The notes under the pieces are model-generated. The model saw nothing but the letters and a program-made list of their open reading frames with translations, searched no databases and was not told where the DNA came from. The translations under genes were made by a program, and so were the position numbers. 64,000 nucleotides of DNA from positions 1 through 64,000 of the forward strand of contig NZ_SMRT01000022.1 of the NCBI RefSeq assembly GCF_004354045.1. Direction: 5' to 3'. Source of the stretch: Paenibacillus piri (lineage in GTDB: Bacteria > Bacillota > Bacilli > Paenibacillales > NBRC-103111). How positions within the stretch are numbered: position 1 is the stretch's first letter; each line of letters begins with the position of its first letter. Of this stretch, positions 1-9,209 are shown piece after piece.

Positions 1-305
1 GGGGTAAAACGGGGTGAAACAAAACCATGTGGACGAGGAAACCGGGGCTTTCTCCAAGTGAAGGTGGGGCTCTCTGATCGTCCGGATCGATTGGAGTGGA
101 AGGAAGAAGGCTTCGCTTCCCCGACTTCCGTTCCTCGCCCTTCGGGCTGCGGTACGGGTTCGGCTACGCCCACATCCCCCATCAAGTAGAGGTGCCACCA
201 TCACTTATATATTGGAAATTCATTTAGGCTCTTTCCCGTTGTCCGGATCAACTGGAAATTCGCTCAAAATGAGCTTCTAAACTGATTATACGAGGAGGGG
301 ACTAT
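1..305. other. Left-edge intergenic stretch, no gene recognised
   Basis: No convincing coding region is visible. A plus-strand frame stays open from base 1 to a TAG at 187-189 but has the composition of translated noncoding DNA. Two similar blocks beginning GTCCGGATC, near 81 and 241, look like diverged repeats. A good ribosome site (GAGGAGGGG) at the right end belongs to the next gene. The stretch could hold the tail of an insertion element lying outside the window, but nothing proves this. Confidence 0.35.
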
Positions 306-1346
306 ATGAAAAAGTGGACATGGATCGTTATCGGGTGTTTATGTATCAGTCTGGTCGCTTACGGGGTGACGGCTTTTAACGACAGCCCGGCTTCCGCCGA
401 ACAATCGAAGGAATCGAAGGGGAGCTTCGTACGGCTGGAGGATGGAGCCAAAAAAATCGTTATTATGGCGGACGGTAAAGAAACCGTATATTCGCTGTCG
501 GCGACAGCCTGGGTATACCGCAATATGCAAAAATCAAAGCTCGATGAGCTGCAGCCGGGCGATTCGCTCGATTTGATATTGAACAGCAAGGAGCAGGCGG
601 CGTATATAAAAGCTTCCAGCCCGCAGACGGCTGCGCAGCCGCAAAGCCCGGCGCAGGGCGGCTCCCCGGCTGAGGGGAAAGCGGCGTCCGAAGGGACGCC
701 GGCTCCGACGGATGTGTCGGGAGGCGTGCCGTCGGGACCGCCGGCGCCCGCCTCGGAAGCGCAGTCGAATGCGGCTGCAGCCGGATCGGCATCCGCTACG
801 CAGCTGCAAAGAAATACCTCGACACTGACGGCGGGTCAAGTTTCTGCAGCACCCAAAGAGCAGTCGGTCGCGTCTGCGAATTCCGCTTCGTCCGGCAAAG
901 CTATCGATAAGCTGGCGATGGAATGGAAGAGCCGGGAGCTGCAGCTGCGGATCAAGCTGGACCCGTCCGCGCCGGGAAAAAGCGGCAGCGAGCTGTATGT
1001 GCAGGCGAAGGACCGTACGGTTATGCATTTGACCGGTCCGTCGGCGGAGCCGTTCATTCAACTGCTGCTGAAAGGGCTGCCGACAGAACGGCAGGCATTC
1101 GAGCAGGCGCTGAAGCAAAAAATCGCAGACGAGTTCCAAGTGAACGAGTCGAAGCCGGAATGGAAGATGGATGTTAAATGGCGGGATGCTTCCGCCCCGG
1201 CACTTTCCTCCGATCAGGGGAAAGGGAATGTGCAGGAGAAAAATAAAAATAAACAAAAAGAAGAAAAAACCAAGGATGATGAAAAAGGTAAAGAACGGGA
1301 TAAAAAAGCGGGTCATGGCAAAGGCCATGACCGCGAAGATGACTAG
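306..1346 (+). CDS. Secreted or membrane-anchored hypothetical protein with low-complexity linker
   Basis: This 346-residue protein has an N-terminal signal or anchor (about residues 4-24: short lysine start, then a hydrophobic run ending near a possible Ala-x-Ala cleavage area at SPASA). A small domain follows at about 35-100, then an Ala/Pro/Ser/Gly-rich linker at about 105-200. A second compact domain lies at about 200-290 (WKSRELQLRIKL region). The end is highly charged, rich in Lys, Glu, Asp and finally Gly-His. The start is fixed by GAGGAGGGG just upstream. I do not recognise a family. The architecture suggests a cell-surface protein whose two globular parts are held apart by a flexible linker. 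It converges with the penicillin-binding protein gene. Confidence 0.75.
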   Translation: MKKWTWIVIGCLCISLVAYGVTAFNDSPASAEQSKESKGSFVRLEDGAKKIVIMADGKETVYSLSATAWVYRNMQKSKLDELQPGDSLDLILNSKEQAAYIKASSPQTAAQPQSPAQGGSPAEGKAASEGTPAPTDVSGGVPSGPPAPASEAQSNAAAAGSASATQLQRNTSTLTAGQVSAAPKEQSVASANSASSGKAIDKLAMEWKSRELQLRIKLDPSAPGKSGSELYVQAKDRTVMHLTGPSAEPFIQLLLKGLPTERQAFEQALKQKIADEFQVNESKPEWKMDVKWRDASAPALSSDQGKGNVQEKNKNKQKEEKTKDDEKGKERDKKAGHGKGHDREDD

Positions 1347-1655
1347 CCGCTTGCCGGGCTTCACGGCGTTGCGAGCGGCAGTTCCCGAAGGTGAACGGTG
1401 TGAATAGCGAGCCGGCGGAAATGCCGTCGCTCTGCCGTAAGCCCAGCGCCGCGGAACGGATCACTGCGTAGCTTCGCCGGCGGCAGTTCGGTGAGGGAAA
1501 GTGTATGATACAAGCCGTCACCTAACGTTCGCCGCTCCGGTGCCGCAAGAAGCAAAAGCGTCCGGGAGACATCGCGGCCATGCAGCGTACCTCTGCGAGC
1601 GCCGGGAGGGACGCGCGCACAAACCGGTTCTCGCTATGTCTGTACTTTCTTTAGC
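1347..1655. other. Intergenic stretch between convergent genes
   Basis: About 310 bases with no supported gene. Short frames exist on both strands, but none has a ribosome site or protein-like composition. The right end runs into the hairpin after the penicillin-binding protein gene. Confidence 0.5.
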
Positions 1656-1708
1656 GCAAACAACCCGCCAGGGATTGGCTGATATGCCGTTCCGAGCGGG
1701 TTGTTTGC
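1656..1708 (-). terminator. Hairpin 3' of the PBP gene
   Basis: A perfect 13-bp inverted repeat (GCAAACAACCCGC / GCGGGTTGTTTGC) starts 3 bp after the stop codon of the minus-strand gene. No clear U-tract follows on the minus strand. It is therefore either a weak intrinsic terminator or a 3'-end stability hairpin. Confidence 0.6.
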
Positions 1709-1711
1709 GGT

Positions 1712-3871
1712 TCAATCGTGATTTTTTTTGCCTTTGTTTTTAATCCATTCGCGGATATCGGTATTGTTCTTCTTGCCTTTTTCCGGCTTGCCTTGATCCC
1801 TCTCCTGCTGTTGGGGCTCGCTCGCGGGCACCGGGTTGCGCTGCGTGTAGTCGAGCGGCACCGGAAACGGAACAGCGGGCGTATCGCGCAAAGCGCGGCC
1901 CATTACTTCACGGAAAAGGGTCGCCGGCACCGCCCCGCCTGAAGTGGTCAAATAATGATTACGGTCCGTCTGGTCGTAGCCGAGCCAGATGGCTGCGGTC
2001 AGCTCGGGCGTGTAGCCGACGAACCATGCATCCTTGGAGCCGCTCGTTCCGATGTCGGCAAATTCCTTGGTGGCGGGGAGCTGGGTCGTGCCCGACTTGC
2101 CCGCAGCTGGCCGCCCCAGCGCGGCGGCCTGGCCTCCGCCTGATTTGACGACCTCCTGCAGGAGCAGAGTCAGGCTGTATGCGACCGCAGGCTGCGTCAC
2201 CTTCGCAGGCTGCGGCTGGGCTTCGACCAAGGGGAGACCGTCCTTGGTCGTCACCTTGACGATGACGTGCGCCGGCTGCAGCACGCCGAGGTTGGCGATG
2301 GCGCTGTAAGCCTGGGCCATCTGCAGCGGCGACACGCCCTCGGACAAGCCGCCGAGGGCAATGCTCAAGCTGCGGTCGGCCTGCGGCAGCGCAATCCCCG
2401 ACCGGCGGACGAAATCGATGCCCGCGTCGATGCCGATTTCGTTCAGCAGCCAGACGGCGGGAATGTTCCATGAACGGAGGAGCGCCTCCTGCAGCGTCAC
2501 CTGTCCGCGCGTCCGCCCATCCCAGTCTCTGGGCTGGTAGCCCGCGATATTCAGCTCCCCGTCGTACAGCGGGGAGCTTGCGTTATAGCCGCGCTCGAGC
2601 GCCGGGCCGTACACCGCGAGCGGCTTGAACGAAGAGCCCGGCTGGCGTCGCAGCTGCGTCGCATGATTGAAGCCGCGGTATACCTGCGGCCCTCGTGCGC
2701 CGACCATCGCCCGGATGCCGCCGGTGCGGTGATCGAGAATGACTCCGCCGCTCTGCATCAGCTGGTCGGGCTTGCTTTCCGGGAACAGGCTGTCGTTCGC
2801 GTATACCTCCTGCATCGCCTGCTGCACCTGCGGGTCCAGCTCGGTATATATGCGCAGTCCCGAAGTTAGTACCTGCTCCTCGGTGAAGCCATACAAATCG
2901 GCAGCTTCCTGGATGACGTAATCGACGTAGGAAGGGAATTTGCCTTTGAGCGATTCCTGACTGTTTTGTTTCAGCATGATCGGTTTCGCCGTTGCTTCGT
3001 TATAAGCCGCCTCGCTTATAAACTGCTGCTCTTTCATCAGTCTGAGCACCAGATTGCGGCGTTCCAGCGCCTTGTCCTTATGCTTAGCCGGCGAATAAGC
3101 TGTCGGCGCCTTGGGCAGCGCGGCGATCAGTGCCGACTCCTCAAGCGTAAGCTCCTGCACAGGCTTGGCGAAATATTCCTGGGCCGCGCCCTCTACGCCC
3201 CAGCGGCCTTCGCCAAAATAAATGCTGTTCAAGTACAGTTCCAAAATTTCATCCTTGCTGTACGTAAGATTGATTTTGAGCGCGTAGCCGGCTTCCTTCA
3301 GCTTGCGGCTTAACGTTTTGTCGGACTGCAGGAACATATTTTTGGCCAGCTGCTGTGTCAGCGTGCTGCCGCCTTCCTGCAGCGAGCCGGAACGCAGATC
3401 GCGGAGCAGCGCCCGTCCGATTGACCAAAGATCGATGCCCGCATGCTCATAAAAGCGCTGATCCTCCACCGCGATAACGGCGTTGCGCAGCTCCAGCGGA
3501 ATTTGTTCAATCGGCACAGGAATTATGCGTGACGAAGACAGCTGGGAAGCCGGCTTGCCGCCGCGGTCCATGATCAAGGTCGGCTCCGGCAGCGGGTGCT
3601 CCAGCTTGCTGATGTCGAGCGTCCGGATCCACAGCGCGGCCGCGCTTGTCAGGATCAGCCCCGACAGCAGCAGCGTGCCGCCCAACCACAGCCAAGTACG
3701 CTTTTTATTCAATGCCTTGAGCCGTTGTTTGAATCCGGATTGTCGTGCTGTCGGCGCTGTACGGTCCGCAACGTTCGGCTTGGCGTCCGGTTTCGGCGGC
3801 AGTCCGCTTGGTCCGGGTCGGGCCGTTGTCATTCGGTTTCGATTCCATTCTTTATTCGGTTCTCTGTTCAT
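1712..3871 (-). CDS. Class A penicillin-binding protein (PBP1A type)
   Basis: Bifunctional peptidoglycan synthase acting on lipid II outside the membrane. The order is a basic, proline-rich cytoplasmic tail, one membrane segment (about residues 58-81), a GT51 glycosyltransferase domain with EDQRFYEHAGID (about 136) and GGSTLTQQLAKN (about 167), and a transpeptidase domain. Transpeptidase motifs are SSFK (serine about 413), SWN and KSGT. The C-terminal tail is rich in Lys/Asn and Gln. About 719 residues is normal for the family. The start at 3871 is chosen because AGGGGTGG precedes it; an upstream ATG at 3913 lacks this. Every catalytic motif is present, so it should be active. It is monocistronic and divergent from the WYL regulator. 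Confidence 0.93.
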   Translation of the reverse strand: MNREPNKEWNRNRMTTARPGPSGLPPKPDAKPNVADRTAPTARQSGFKQRLKALNKKRTWLWLGGTLLLSGLILTSAAALWIRTLDISKLEHPLPEPTLIMDRGGKPASQLSSSRIIPVPIEQIPLELRNAVIAVEDQRFYEHAGIDLWSIGRALLRDLRSGSLQEGGSTLTQQLAKNMFLQSDKTLSRKLKEAGYALKINLTYSKDEILELYLNSIYFGEGRWGVEGAAQEYFAKPVQELTLEESALIAALPKAPTAYSPAKHKDKALERRNLVLRLMKEQQFISEAAYNEATAKPIMLKQNSQESLKGKFPSYVDYVIQEAADLYGFTEEQVLTSGLRIYTELDPQVQQAMQEVYANDSLFPESKPDQLMQSGGVILDHRTGGIRAMVGARGPQVYRGFNHATQLRRQPGSSFKPLAVYGPALERGYNASSPLYDGELNIAGYQPRDWDGRTRGQVTLQEALLRSWNIPAVWLLNEIGIDAGIDFVRRSGIALPQADRSLSIALGGLSEGVSPLQMAQAYSAIANLGVLQPAHVIVKVTTKDGLPLVEAQPQPAKVTQPAVAYSLTLLLQEVVKSGGGQAAALGRPAAGKSGTTQLPATKEFADIGTSGSKDAWFVGYTPELTAAIWLGYDQTDRNHYLTTSGGAVPATLFREVMGRALRDTPAVPFPVPLDYTQRNPVPASEPQQQERDQGKPEKGKKNNTDIREWIKNKGKKNHD

Positions 3872-4123
3872 CAATAATGCCACCCCTGCATGATGCCGCA
3901 TCGCTCTGTTCATTTTGGCTTATGCTAATGTATTCGTAGCCCGACCCGGTTTTTAGAGAGCATTGCCGCAAACAGCCTGTAATTTTCGCGAAGCGTTGTC
4001 CCGATGTCGACTATGTACAAGGAAAACAGCCCTCGCGGATCGAAGTAATAAGCAAGCGGAATAACTAAACATCAGCTTGCGCGGCCGGTTCGGTCGGCGC
4101 AAGGCGAATAGGGAGGAAAACCG

Positions 4124-5083
4124 ATGAAGCTGGATCGCTTGCTGGCGATTACGATGCTGCTGCTGAACCGCAAACGGGTCGGCGCCGCCGAGCTCGCCGA
4201 ACGGTTCGAGGTTTCTTTGCGTACCATTTACCGCGATTTGGAAAGCTTGAATCAGGCGGGCATACCGATCGTTTCGTTCGCCGGGGCGTCGGGCGGATAT
4301 GAAATTATGGATCAGTACCGGCTGGAACGGCAATTTCTATCGCTCGACGAGCTGCAGTCGATTATTATAGCGCTGCGCGGCGTGCGTTCCACGTTCGAGG
4401 AGATGGATATCGGCAGTTTGATGGACAAGGTTGGGACGTTAATTGCGCGTACCGAGCATAGTGCGGTGGACGCCATGAGTCAGCAGATGATGATTGACTT
4501 GAATCCGTGGCAGGGCGGCCAAGCCGATAAGGAAAAACTGAGCATGCTGCGGACGGCGATCCGGGAGACGCAATTGGCAAGCTTCGCGTATACGAGCTCG
4601 CAAGGGGAGACGTTGGAGCGGCTGTGTGAACCGATAGGCGTCGTGCTGAAAGGTTATGTATGGTACTTGCACGGTTACTGCAGGCTGCGCGACGATTTTC
4701 GGGTATTTCGACTGTCGCGGATCGAACGGCTGACCATTTTGCCGGAAACGTTCGTGCGCCGTGAGAAAACGTTGGAGCAGCTGGATTACCGCCAGGGCCG
4801 CAATCGGGAAGACCGGGAGCTGATCAAGCTTGTGCTGCTCGCCAGCCCGCGACTCAAACCGAGGCTGCAGGACTACTTTCAACCGGAGCAGATTGCGACT
4901 CAGCCCGATGGCACGCTGCTTGTGACTTCCGTTCAGCCGGAAGAACCGTGGCTGTACCGGATGCTGCTTGCTTACGGCGCCGATCTCCAAATATTGGAGC
5001 CGGCTTCCGTCAGGGACGCGGTGGTGGAGGAAGCCCGAAAAATTGTAAAGCTGTATGAAACCCGATTCGCAACCTTGACATAA
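4124..5083 (+). CDS. YafY-type transcriptional regulator with HTH_11 and WYL domains
   Basis: A 319-residue DNA-binding regulator. Residues 1-60 form a winged helix-turn-helix of the HTH_11/DeoR kind (ELAERFEVSLRTIYRDLESL). A WYL ligand-binding domain follows at about 140-230 and a WCX extension to the end. In known WYL proteins this part senses small molecules or nucleic acids; no ligand can be deduced here. The start is supported by GGAGG nine bases upstream. The DinB-like gene follows after about 70 bases on the same strand. Such regulator/DinB pairs are common in Bacillales, suggesting co-transcription. Confidence 0.9.
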   Translation: MKLDRLLAITMLLLNRKRVGAAELAERFEVSLRTIYRDLESLNQAGIPIVSFAGASGGYEIMDQYRLERQFLSLDELQSIIIALRGVRSTFEEMDIGSLMDKVGTLIARTEHSAVDAMSQQMMIDLNPWQGGQADKEKLSMLRTAIRETQLASFAYTSSQGETLERLCEPIGVVLKGYVWYLHGYCRLRDDFRVFRLSRIERLTILPETFVRREKTLEQLDYRQGRNREDRELIKLVLLASPRLKPRLQDYFQPEQIATQPDGTLLVTSVQPEEPWLYRMLLAYGADLQILEPASVRDAVVEEARKIVKLYETRFATLT

Positions 5084-5152
5084 TGCTGTCAGGGTTGTTC
5101 GTTTATGATAAAGGAGTAAACCTGAATCGATAGAAGGAGGCAGATCGTTGTT

Positions 5153-5653
5153 ATGTTCAAAACCGTATCTGAATTTGAGTCGACCTGGAAGCAGGAATTT
5201 GCCGCTACCCGGCGCGTTATGGAGCGCTTAACCGATGCGTCTTTAAATCAAACCGTCACTGCGGAGCACCGCAGCCTGGGGCAGCTTGCCTGGCATCTGG
5301 TTATTACTTTGCATGAAATGCTGTCGCGAACCGGGCTCGAATTTGCCGCTCCGGCGGATGACGCGCCCGCTCCGGCCTCCGCCGCTGCGATCGCCGAGGC
5401 GTACCGTCAGGTTGGCGCGGCGATGCTGGACGCCGTCCAGAGCCAGTGGACGGACAGCGATTTGGCCCGCGTCGTTAATCTGTACGGCGAAGATTGGCCG
5501 AACGGCCTGACGCTGCATTTGCTGATCCTGCATCAGGCGCATCACCGCGGTCAAATGACGGTGCTTATGCGCCAGGCGGGGCTGCGTGTACCAGATTTTT
5601 ACGGGCCGACCCGCGAGGATTGGATCGAGCGCGGGATGCAGCCGCTTGTCTAG
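5153..5653 (+). CDS. DinB-family four-helix protein
   Basis: A 166-residue DinB/YfiT-type protein, predicted to be a metal-binding four-helix bundle. Candidate metal ligands are the histidines in LAWHLV (about residue 46) and in HQAHHRGQ (about 130), spaced as in the family triad. Members act as thiol S-transferases or have unknown substrates; no substrate can be assigned here. The ribosome site is AGAAGGAGG, twelve bases upstream. The gene follows the WYL regulator and ends at a clear terminator, so the two probably form one operon. Confidence 0.85.
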   Translation: MFKTVSEFESTWKQEFAATRRVMERLTDASLNQTVTAEHRSLGQLAWHLVITLHEMLSRTGLEFAAPADDAPAPASAAAIAEAYRQVGAAMLDAVQSQWTDSDLARVVNLYGEDWPNGLTLHLLILHQAHHRGQMTVLMRQAGLRVPDFYGPTREDWIERGMQPLV

Positions 5654-5736
5654 CGCGGGACGGAGCTCATACGGGCATCCCGATCGGCTCCGCCATCCGT
5701 CGCCGGGCGACGCGCAGCGCCCGTTTCCGCCATATG

Positions 5737-5781
5737 AAAAAGGCCGTCCGACGTCAAATGACGAAGGATGGCCTTTTTTTT
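5737..5781 (+). terminator. Intrinsic terminator after the DinB gene
   Basis: The stem AAAAAGGCCGTCC pairs with GGATGGCCTTTTTTT, allowing G-U pairs, and a long T-run follows. Position and orientation fit the end of the WYL regulator/DinB operon. Confidence 0.8.
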
Positions 5782-5988
5782 ATAATATCCGAATTTATAA
5801 GTTTTCAGCGAAGCTGAACAATTCCGATATTTCAAGAAAACCTACATTTAAATCGCGGTCGCTCATCCTTGAATGGCCTCGATAGAGGTTTTCTTACTTC
5901 AGGACATGATTCGCGGCTATCTTGGATAACCGTGCGCCCCTAACCGAAATCGGCTTCAGAGCACCACGTCACTTTAGGGGGACTCAGT
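5782..5988. repeat. Intergenic stretch with two inverted repeats
   Basis: It contains the small hairpin TTCAGCGAAGCTGAA at 5804-5818, similar to one at 19745-19761. A 10-bp inverted repeat, AAGAAAACCT / AGGTTTTCTT, lies at about 5835-5894. Neither is followed by a T-run. They may be dispersed palindromic (REP-like) sequences or part of the uxaC 3' end. No gene is seen. Confidence 0.45.
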
Positions 5989-7401
5989 TTATTTACCGAA
6001 GCCGAAATATTGGTTGGCATTGTTGAATGAAATGTTCTGCACCATACGCCCCAGCATCTCCATATCGTCCGGAGCTTCTCCGCTTTCCACCCATTGCCCG
6101 ATCATATCGCACAGCAGTCTTCTGAAATATTCATGACGCGTGTACGACAGGAAGCTTCTGGAGTCGGTCAGCATGCCGACGAAACGGCTCAGCAAGCCCA
6201 GATTAGCCAATGCTTTCATTTGCGCCAGCATGCCGTCGATCGTATCGAGGAACCACCAGGCCGCACCCAGCTGGACTTTGCCTGGAATGCCTCCGCCCTG
6301 GAACGCGCCGATAATGGAACCGAGCACATAGTTGTCCTTAGGATTCAAGGAGTACAGGATCGTTTTCGGCAGCTTGTCTTCTGCATCAAGCGCATCGAGC
6401 AGCTTTACGATCGGGTAAGCGACCGGGTTGTCATTGATCGTATCGAATCCGGTATCCGGGCCGATTTGATTGAACATCCGGGTATTGTTGTTGCGGTGGG
6501 CATTGATATGGAACTGCATCGACCAGCCGAGCTCGGCATACAGCTTACCCATGAATACCAATGTATACGTTTTGTACTTCATTTCTTCTTCCAATGTAAC
6601 GCCGTTGCCTTGCAATGCTTTTTCGAAAATAGCGGCAGCTTCTTCTTTGGTCGTGTCGGCATAAGCGACATAATCCAGCGCGTGGTCAGACACTTTGCCG
6701 CCGATCGAGTGGAAGAAACGGATCCGGGACTCGAGAGCCGCCAACAACGTGTCGTAGCTGCCGATTTTTTCACCGTATACTTCACCCAGCTTGTCAATCC
6801 ACGGCAAGTAAGTGGCGCGGTTGATTTCAAGCCCTTTGTCGGGACGGAACGAAGGCAGCACATCGACGTCGAAATCGGGGAGCTCTTTAATTTTAATATG
6901 ATATTCCAATGAATCGGTAGGGTCGTCGGTGGTGCAGATGACGCGCACGTTCGATTTTTTGATCAAGTCTCTCGCACCGAAGCCTTCGCCGCTCAATTGG
7001 GCGTTCACCTTTTCCCAGATGGCAGGCGCTGTTTTCTCGCTGATCAGGTCGTATACGCCGAAAAAGCGCTGCAGCTCCAGGTGGGACCAATGATATAGCG
7101 CGTTGCCGATCGTTTCCGGAACCGTTCTGGCCCATTCCAGGAAGCGGTCGTAGTCGCTTGCGCCTTCGCCGCCGGTCACGTATTTTTCTTCCACGCCGTT
7201 CGCTCTCATAACTCTCCATTTGTAATGGTCGCCGTACAGCCAGGCTTCGGTAATATTTTTGAACGTTTTATTTTCGTAAATTTCCTGCGGACTTAAATGA
7301 CAATGATAATCGATGATCGGCATTTGCTTTGCGTAGTCGTTGTACAGACGTTTGGCCGTTTCGTTGGACAATAGGAAGTTGTCGTCCAAAAACTTTTTCA
7401 T
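5989..7401 (-). CDS. uxaC: Glucuronate/galacturonate isomerase
   Basis: UxaC converts D-glucuronate to D-fructuronate and D-galacturonate to D-tagaturonate, the first cytoplasmic step of hexuronate breakdown. The 470-residue sequence is full length for the amidohydrolase-like family. It shows the N-terminal IDYHCHLSPQEI metal site, the CTTDDPTDSLEYH segment (about 170) and the FHINAHRNNNTRMFNQIGPD segment (about 300). The start at 7401 has GGGTGGTG upstream. It lies about 50 bases after uxaE on the same strand, so both are probably one transcript. In this pair UxaC makes tagaturonate, which UxaE epimerises. Confidence 0.96.
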   Translation of the reverse strand: MKKFLDDNFLLSNETAKRLYNDYAKQMPIIDYHCHLSPQEIYENKTFKNITEAWLYGDHYKWRVMRANGVEEKYVTGGEGASDYDRFLEWARTVPETIGNALYHWSHLELQRFFGVYDLISEKTAPAIWEKVNAQLSGEGFGARDLIKKSNVRVICTTDDPTDSLEYHIKIKELPDFDVDVLPSFRPDKGLEINRATYLPWIDKLGEVYGEKIGSYDTLLAALESRIRFFHSIGGKVSDHALDYVAYADTTKEEAAAIFEKALQGNGVTLEEEMKYKTYTLVFMGKLYAELGWSMQFHINAHRNNNTRMFNQIGPDTGFDTINDNPVAYPIVKLLDALDAEDKLPKTILYSLNPKDNYVLGSIIGAFQGGGIPGKVQLGAAWWFLDTIDGMLAQMKALANLGLLSRFVGMLTDSRSFLSYTRHEYFRRLLCDMIGQWVESGEAPDDMEMLGRMVQNISFNNANQYFGFGK

Positions 7402-7452
7402 AAAATGTGCACCACCCAATTAAAAATATAGTTCGGTTATGTTGAAAAACGA

Positions 7453-8952
7453 TTATTTGCCGAGCAGCCGGATATGTTTGCCGATGTGGGAAATGAGCGA
7501 TTGCTCATAAGCTTCCTCTTCTTCGCTCAACGTGCGGAAAAATTCGTCCGCGAACAGCGAATTGCCCTGAGCGTCCTTCGCCTGCAGCAAAATTCCGTAA
7601 GTAATATGAATCAATTGGCGCGCGTTATCCTCATTCATGTACGTATCGGCCAAATCGGCGTCTTTCACTTGATCGAGCGGCACGATTTTGCTCAAATCGG
7701 TCGTTACATGGTAATAAGCGGCCGCCTCCTGGAAATGCTCCAATGCATATTGATGCATTCTGCGGTACAAGTCCGGCTTTACCTTGGCGACGGTTCTTAC
7801 CGCCTCCAGCCAGTTGGTTCCGGCGGTTTTCACGTGGAAACGGCCTTTCGTGTATTTGCCGATAATCGGGAATACGCTGAACTTGTCGCTGCCGGAATGG
7901 ATGCTGAGCTTGTATCCGAAATCGTCGGCCAGACCCGCATGGATGACCATTTCTTTCTCGAACTGCACAATGTCGCCGATGTAATCGATCCCTTTCTGGA
8001 ACTCGCCGATAAATCTCGGAGCCATACTGTACACGGTAACGCCGCGGCTGTACAATTCTTTGGCGATCAGGAAATGCGCTTCGGGAGCGGTCGGCGACGG
8101 CGTTTCGTCAATCGAAATTTCGAAGTCTACATCGCGTCCCAGGTTTTTGATGTACGTGACGAAAATATGCTCCATGAAATCGATCGCTGCGCCGTAGACG
8201 AGCACGATTTCCTGCAAATTTTCTTTGTTGAACGCAATCGAATTGCCGGCTACTTCAAACTGTTGGTTCAGGTAGCGGGACTCGTAGTGGCTACGTGTCG
8301 CTTCCGGCAGCAGGTTATACTTCGCTTCGCGCTCGGATGCGGAAATTTGTTCTACGCTGTTGTCGATTTTCTCGGAGCAGTCAAGCGTAATCATGGTGAA
8401 GCCGAGATCGAGCGACATTTTAATATCGGCTTCGACCTTCAGATGGTCGCCGTCGGCGCCAAAGCCGTCTTTGTAGCCTTCCTGGAACACGGCAAACACC
8501 GCTCCGTTAAGGACATCGTTGTAATCGCGGTTGGTCAGCGTAATTTCGCGGATGCTTTGCTGTGCCAAAATAGGGCGGACGTCTTTGCCGGCTACGGTTT
8601 TGATATGTCCGGGAGAAGCGATGCCCAGACGGTCGCCCAGACCGATGGTTGCCACCTGCGTACCGAACGCGCGGGGCACAGTGTAGTCGAAATATTTATT
8701 TAAAACCAAGCGGTTGGCGGTCACGAGCGGGCATAATTTAACTCCATTGTTGTTATCGCCATGCAATTCGTCAAACAATGGGCCCTCGCCTGTTGCGAGA
8801 ATGTATTTGGCGTTGTCAGCTTTAACCATTAACAGTGTAACGTCACCTGATTGCGCGAATGAATGCGGATACACTTTTACATTGTCTGTTGCAATAATAC
8901 CGGTTACGTCGCCTTGTTTCATAGCTTCGGCAATCGCTTGAAATTTACTCAT
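7453..8952 (-). CDS. uxaE: D-tagaturonate epimerase
   Basis: UxaE (the COG family once called UPF0111-like or tagaturonate/fructuronate epimerase) interconverts D-tagaturonate and D-fructuronate at C4. This replaces the UxaB/UxaA reduction-dehydration branch used by enteric bacteria. The 500-residue product is full length, with conserved acidic/His segments such as DGDHLKVEAD, ITLDCSEK and HSGSDKFSVFP. The start at 8952 is set by GAGGAGG nine bases upstream; earlier in-frame starts lack a ribosome site. It is the first gene of uxaE-uxaC and is divergent from an AraC regulator with a cre-like site between them. Confidence 0.92.
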   Translation of the reverse strand: MSKFQAIAEAMKQGDVTGIIATDNVKVYPHSFAQSGDVTLLMVKADNAKYILATGEGPLFDELHGDNNNGVKLCPLVTANRLVLNKYFDYTVPRAFGTQVATIGLGDRLGIASPGHIKTVAGKDVRPILAQQSIREITLTNRDYNDVLNGAVFAVFQEGYKDGFGADGDHLKVEADIKMSLDLGFTMITLDCSEKIDNSVEQISASEREAKYNLLPEATRSHYESRYLNQQFEVAGNSIAFNKENLQEIVLVYGAAIDFMEHIFVTYIKNLGRDVDFEISIDETPSPTAPEAHFLIAKELYSRGVTVYSMAPRFIGEFQKGIDYIGDIVQFEKEMVIHAGLADDFGYKLSIHSGSDKFSVFPIIGKYTKGRFHVKTAGTNWLEAVRTVAKVKPDLYRRMHQYALEHFQEAAAYYHVTTDLSKIVPLDQVKDADLADTYMNEDNARQLIHITYGILLQAKDAQGNSLFADEFFRTLSEEEEAYEQSLISHIGKHIRLLGK

Positions 8953-9150
8953 TGAATAAAGCCTCCTCAACATTGATACCTCAATCATAACGCAAAATCA
9001 TACCAGTTTCTTCGCCTATTTTGTCCATTTTGCACTTTTACATGCGTATCTTGCTATGAAACCGCCTCCTTCTCTGCTACAATAGATAATGAAGAGGTGA
9101 GATAAGACTCGTTCGATGAGTATGCTTTCAAGGTTCATCATAGCATGCAT

Positions 9151-9164
9151 TGTTAACGTGTGCA
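9151..9164 (-). promoter_or_regulatory. Candidate CcpA catabolite-responsive element (cre)
   Basis: Read on the minus strand the 14-mer is TGCACACGTTAACA. It matches the consensus TGNAANCGNWWNCA at all but one fixed position. It sits between divergent uxaE and the AraC regulator, about 46 bases before the regulator's start. Carbon-catabolite repression of uronate use would be expected from known biology. Confidence 0.55.
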
Positions 9165-9209
9165 ATCGTGGTTTAAGGCCAAAATGTAAAGGAAAGCTGG
9201 TGGATCAGC

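Noticed and set aside
1-60. Possible transposase (TnpB-type) C-terminus at the left edge
   Set aside because: A frame reading NHVDEETGAFSK then stop looks suggestive, but an in-frame stop lies only a few codons earlier and no further similarity can be seen within the window.
534-1364. 276-codon antisense frame over the first gene
   Set aside because: It is an Arg/Phe-rich translation of the complementary strand of a low-complexity linker, without a start signal. The plus-strand gene has a signal peptide and ribosome site.
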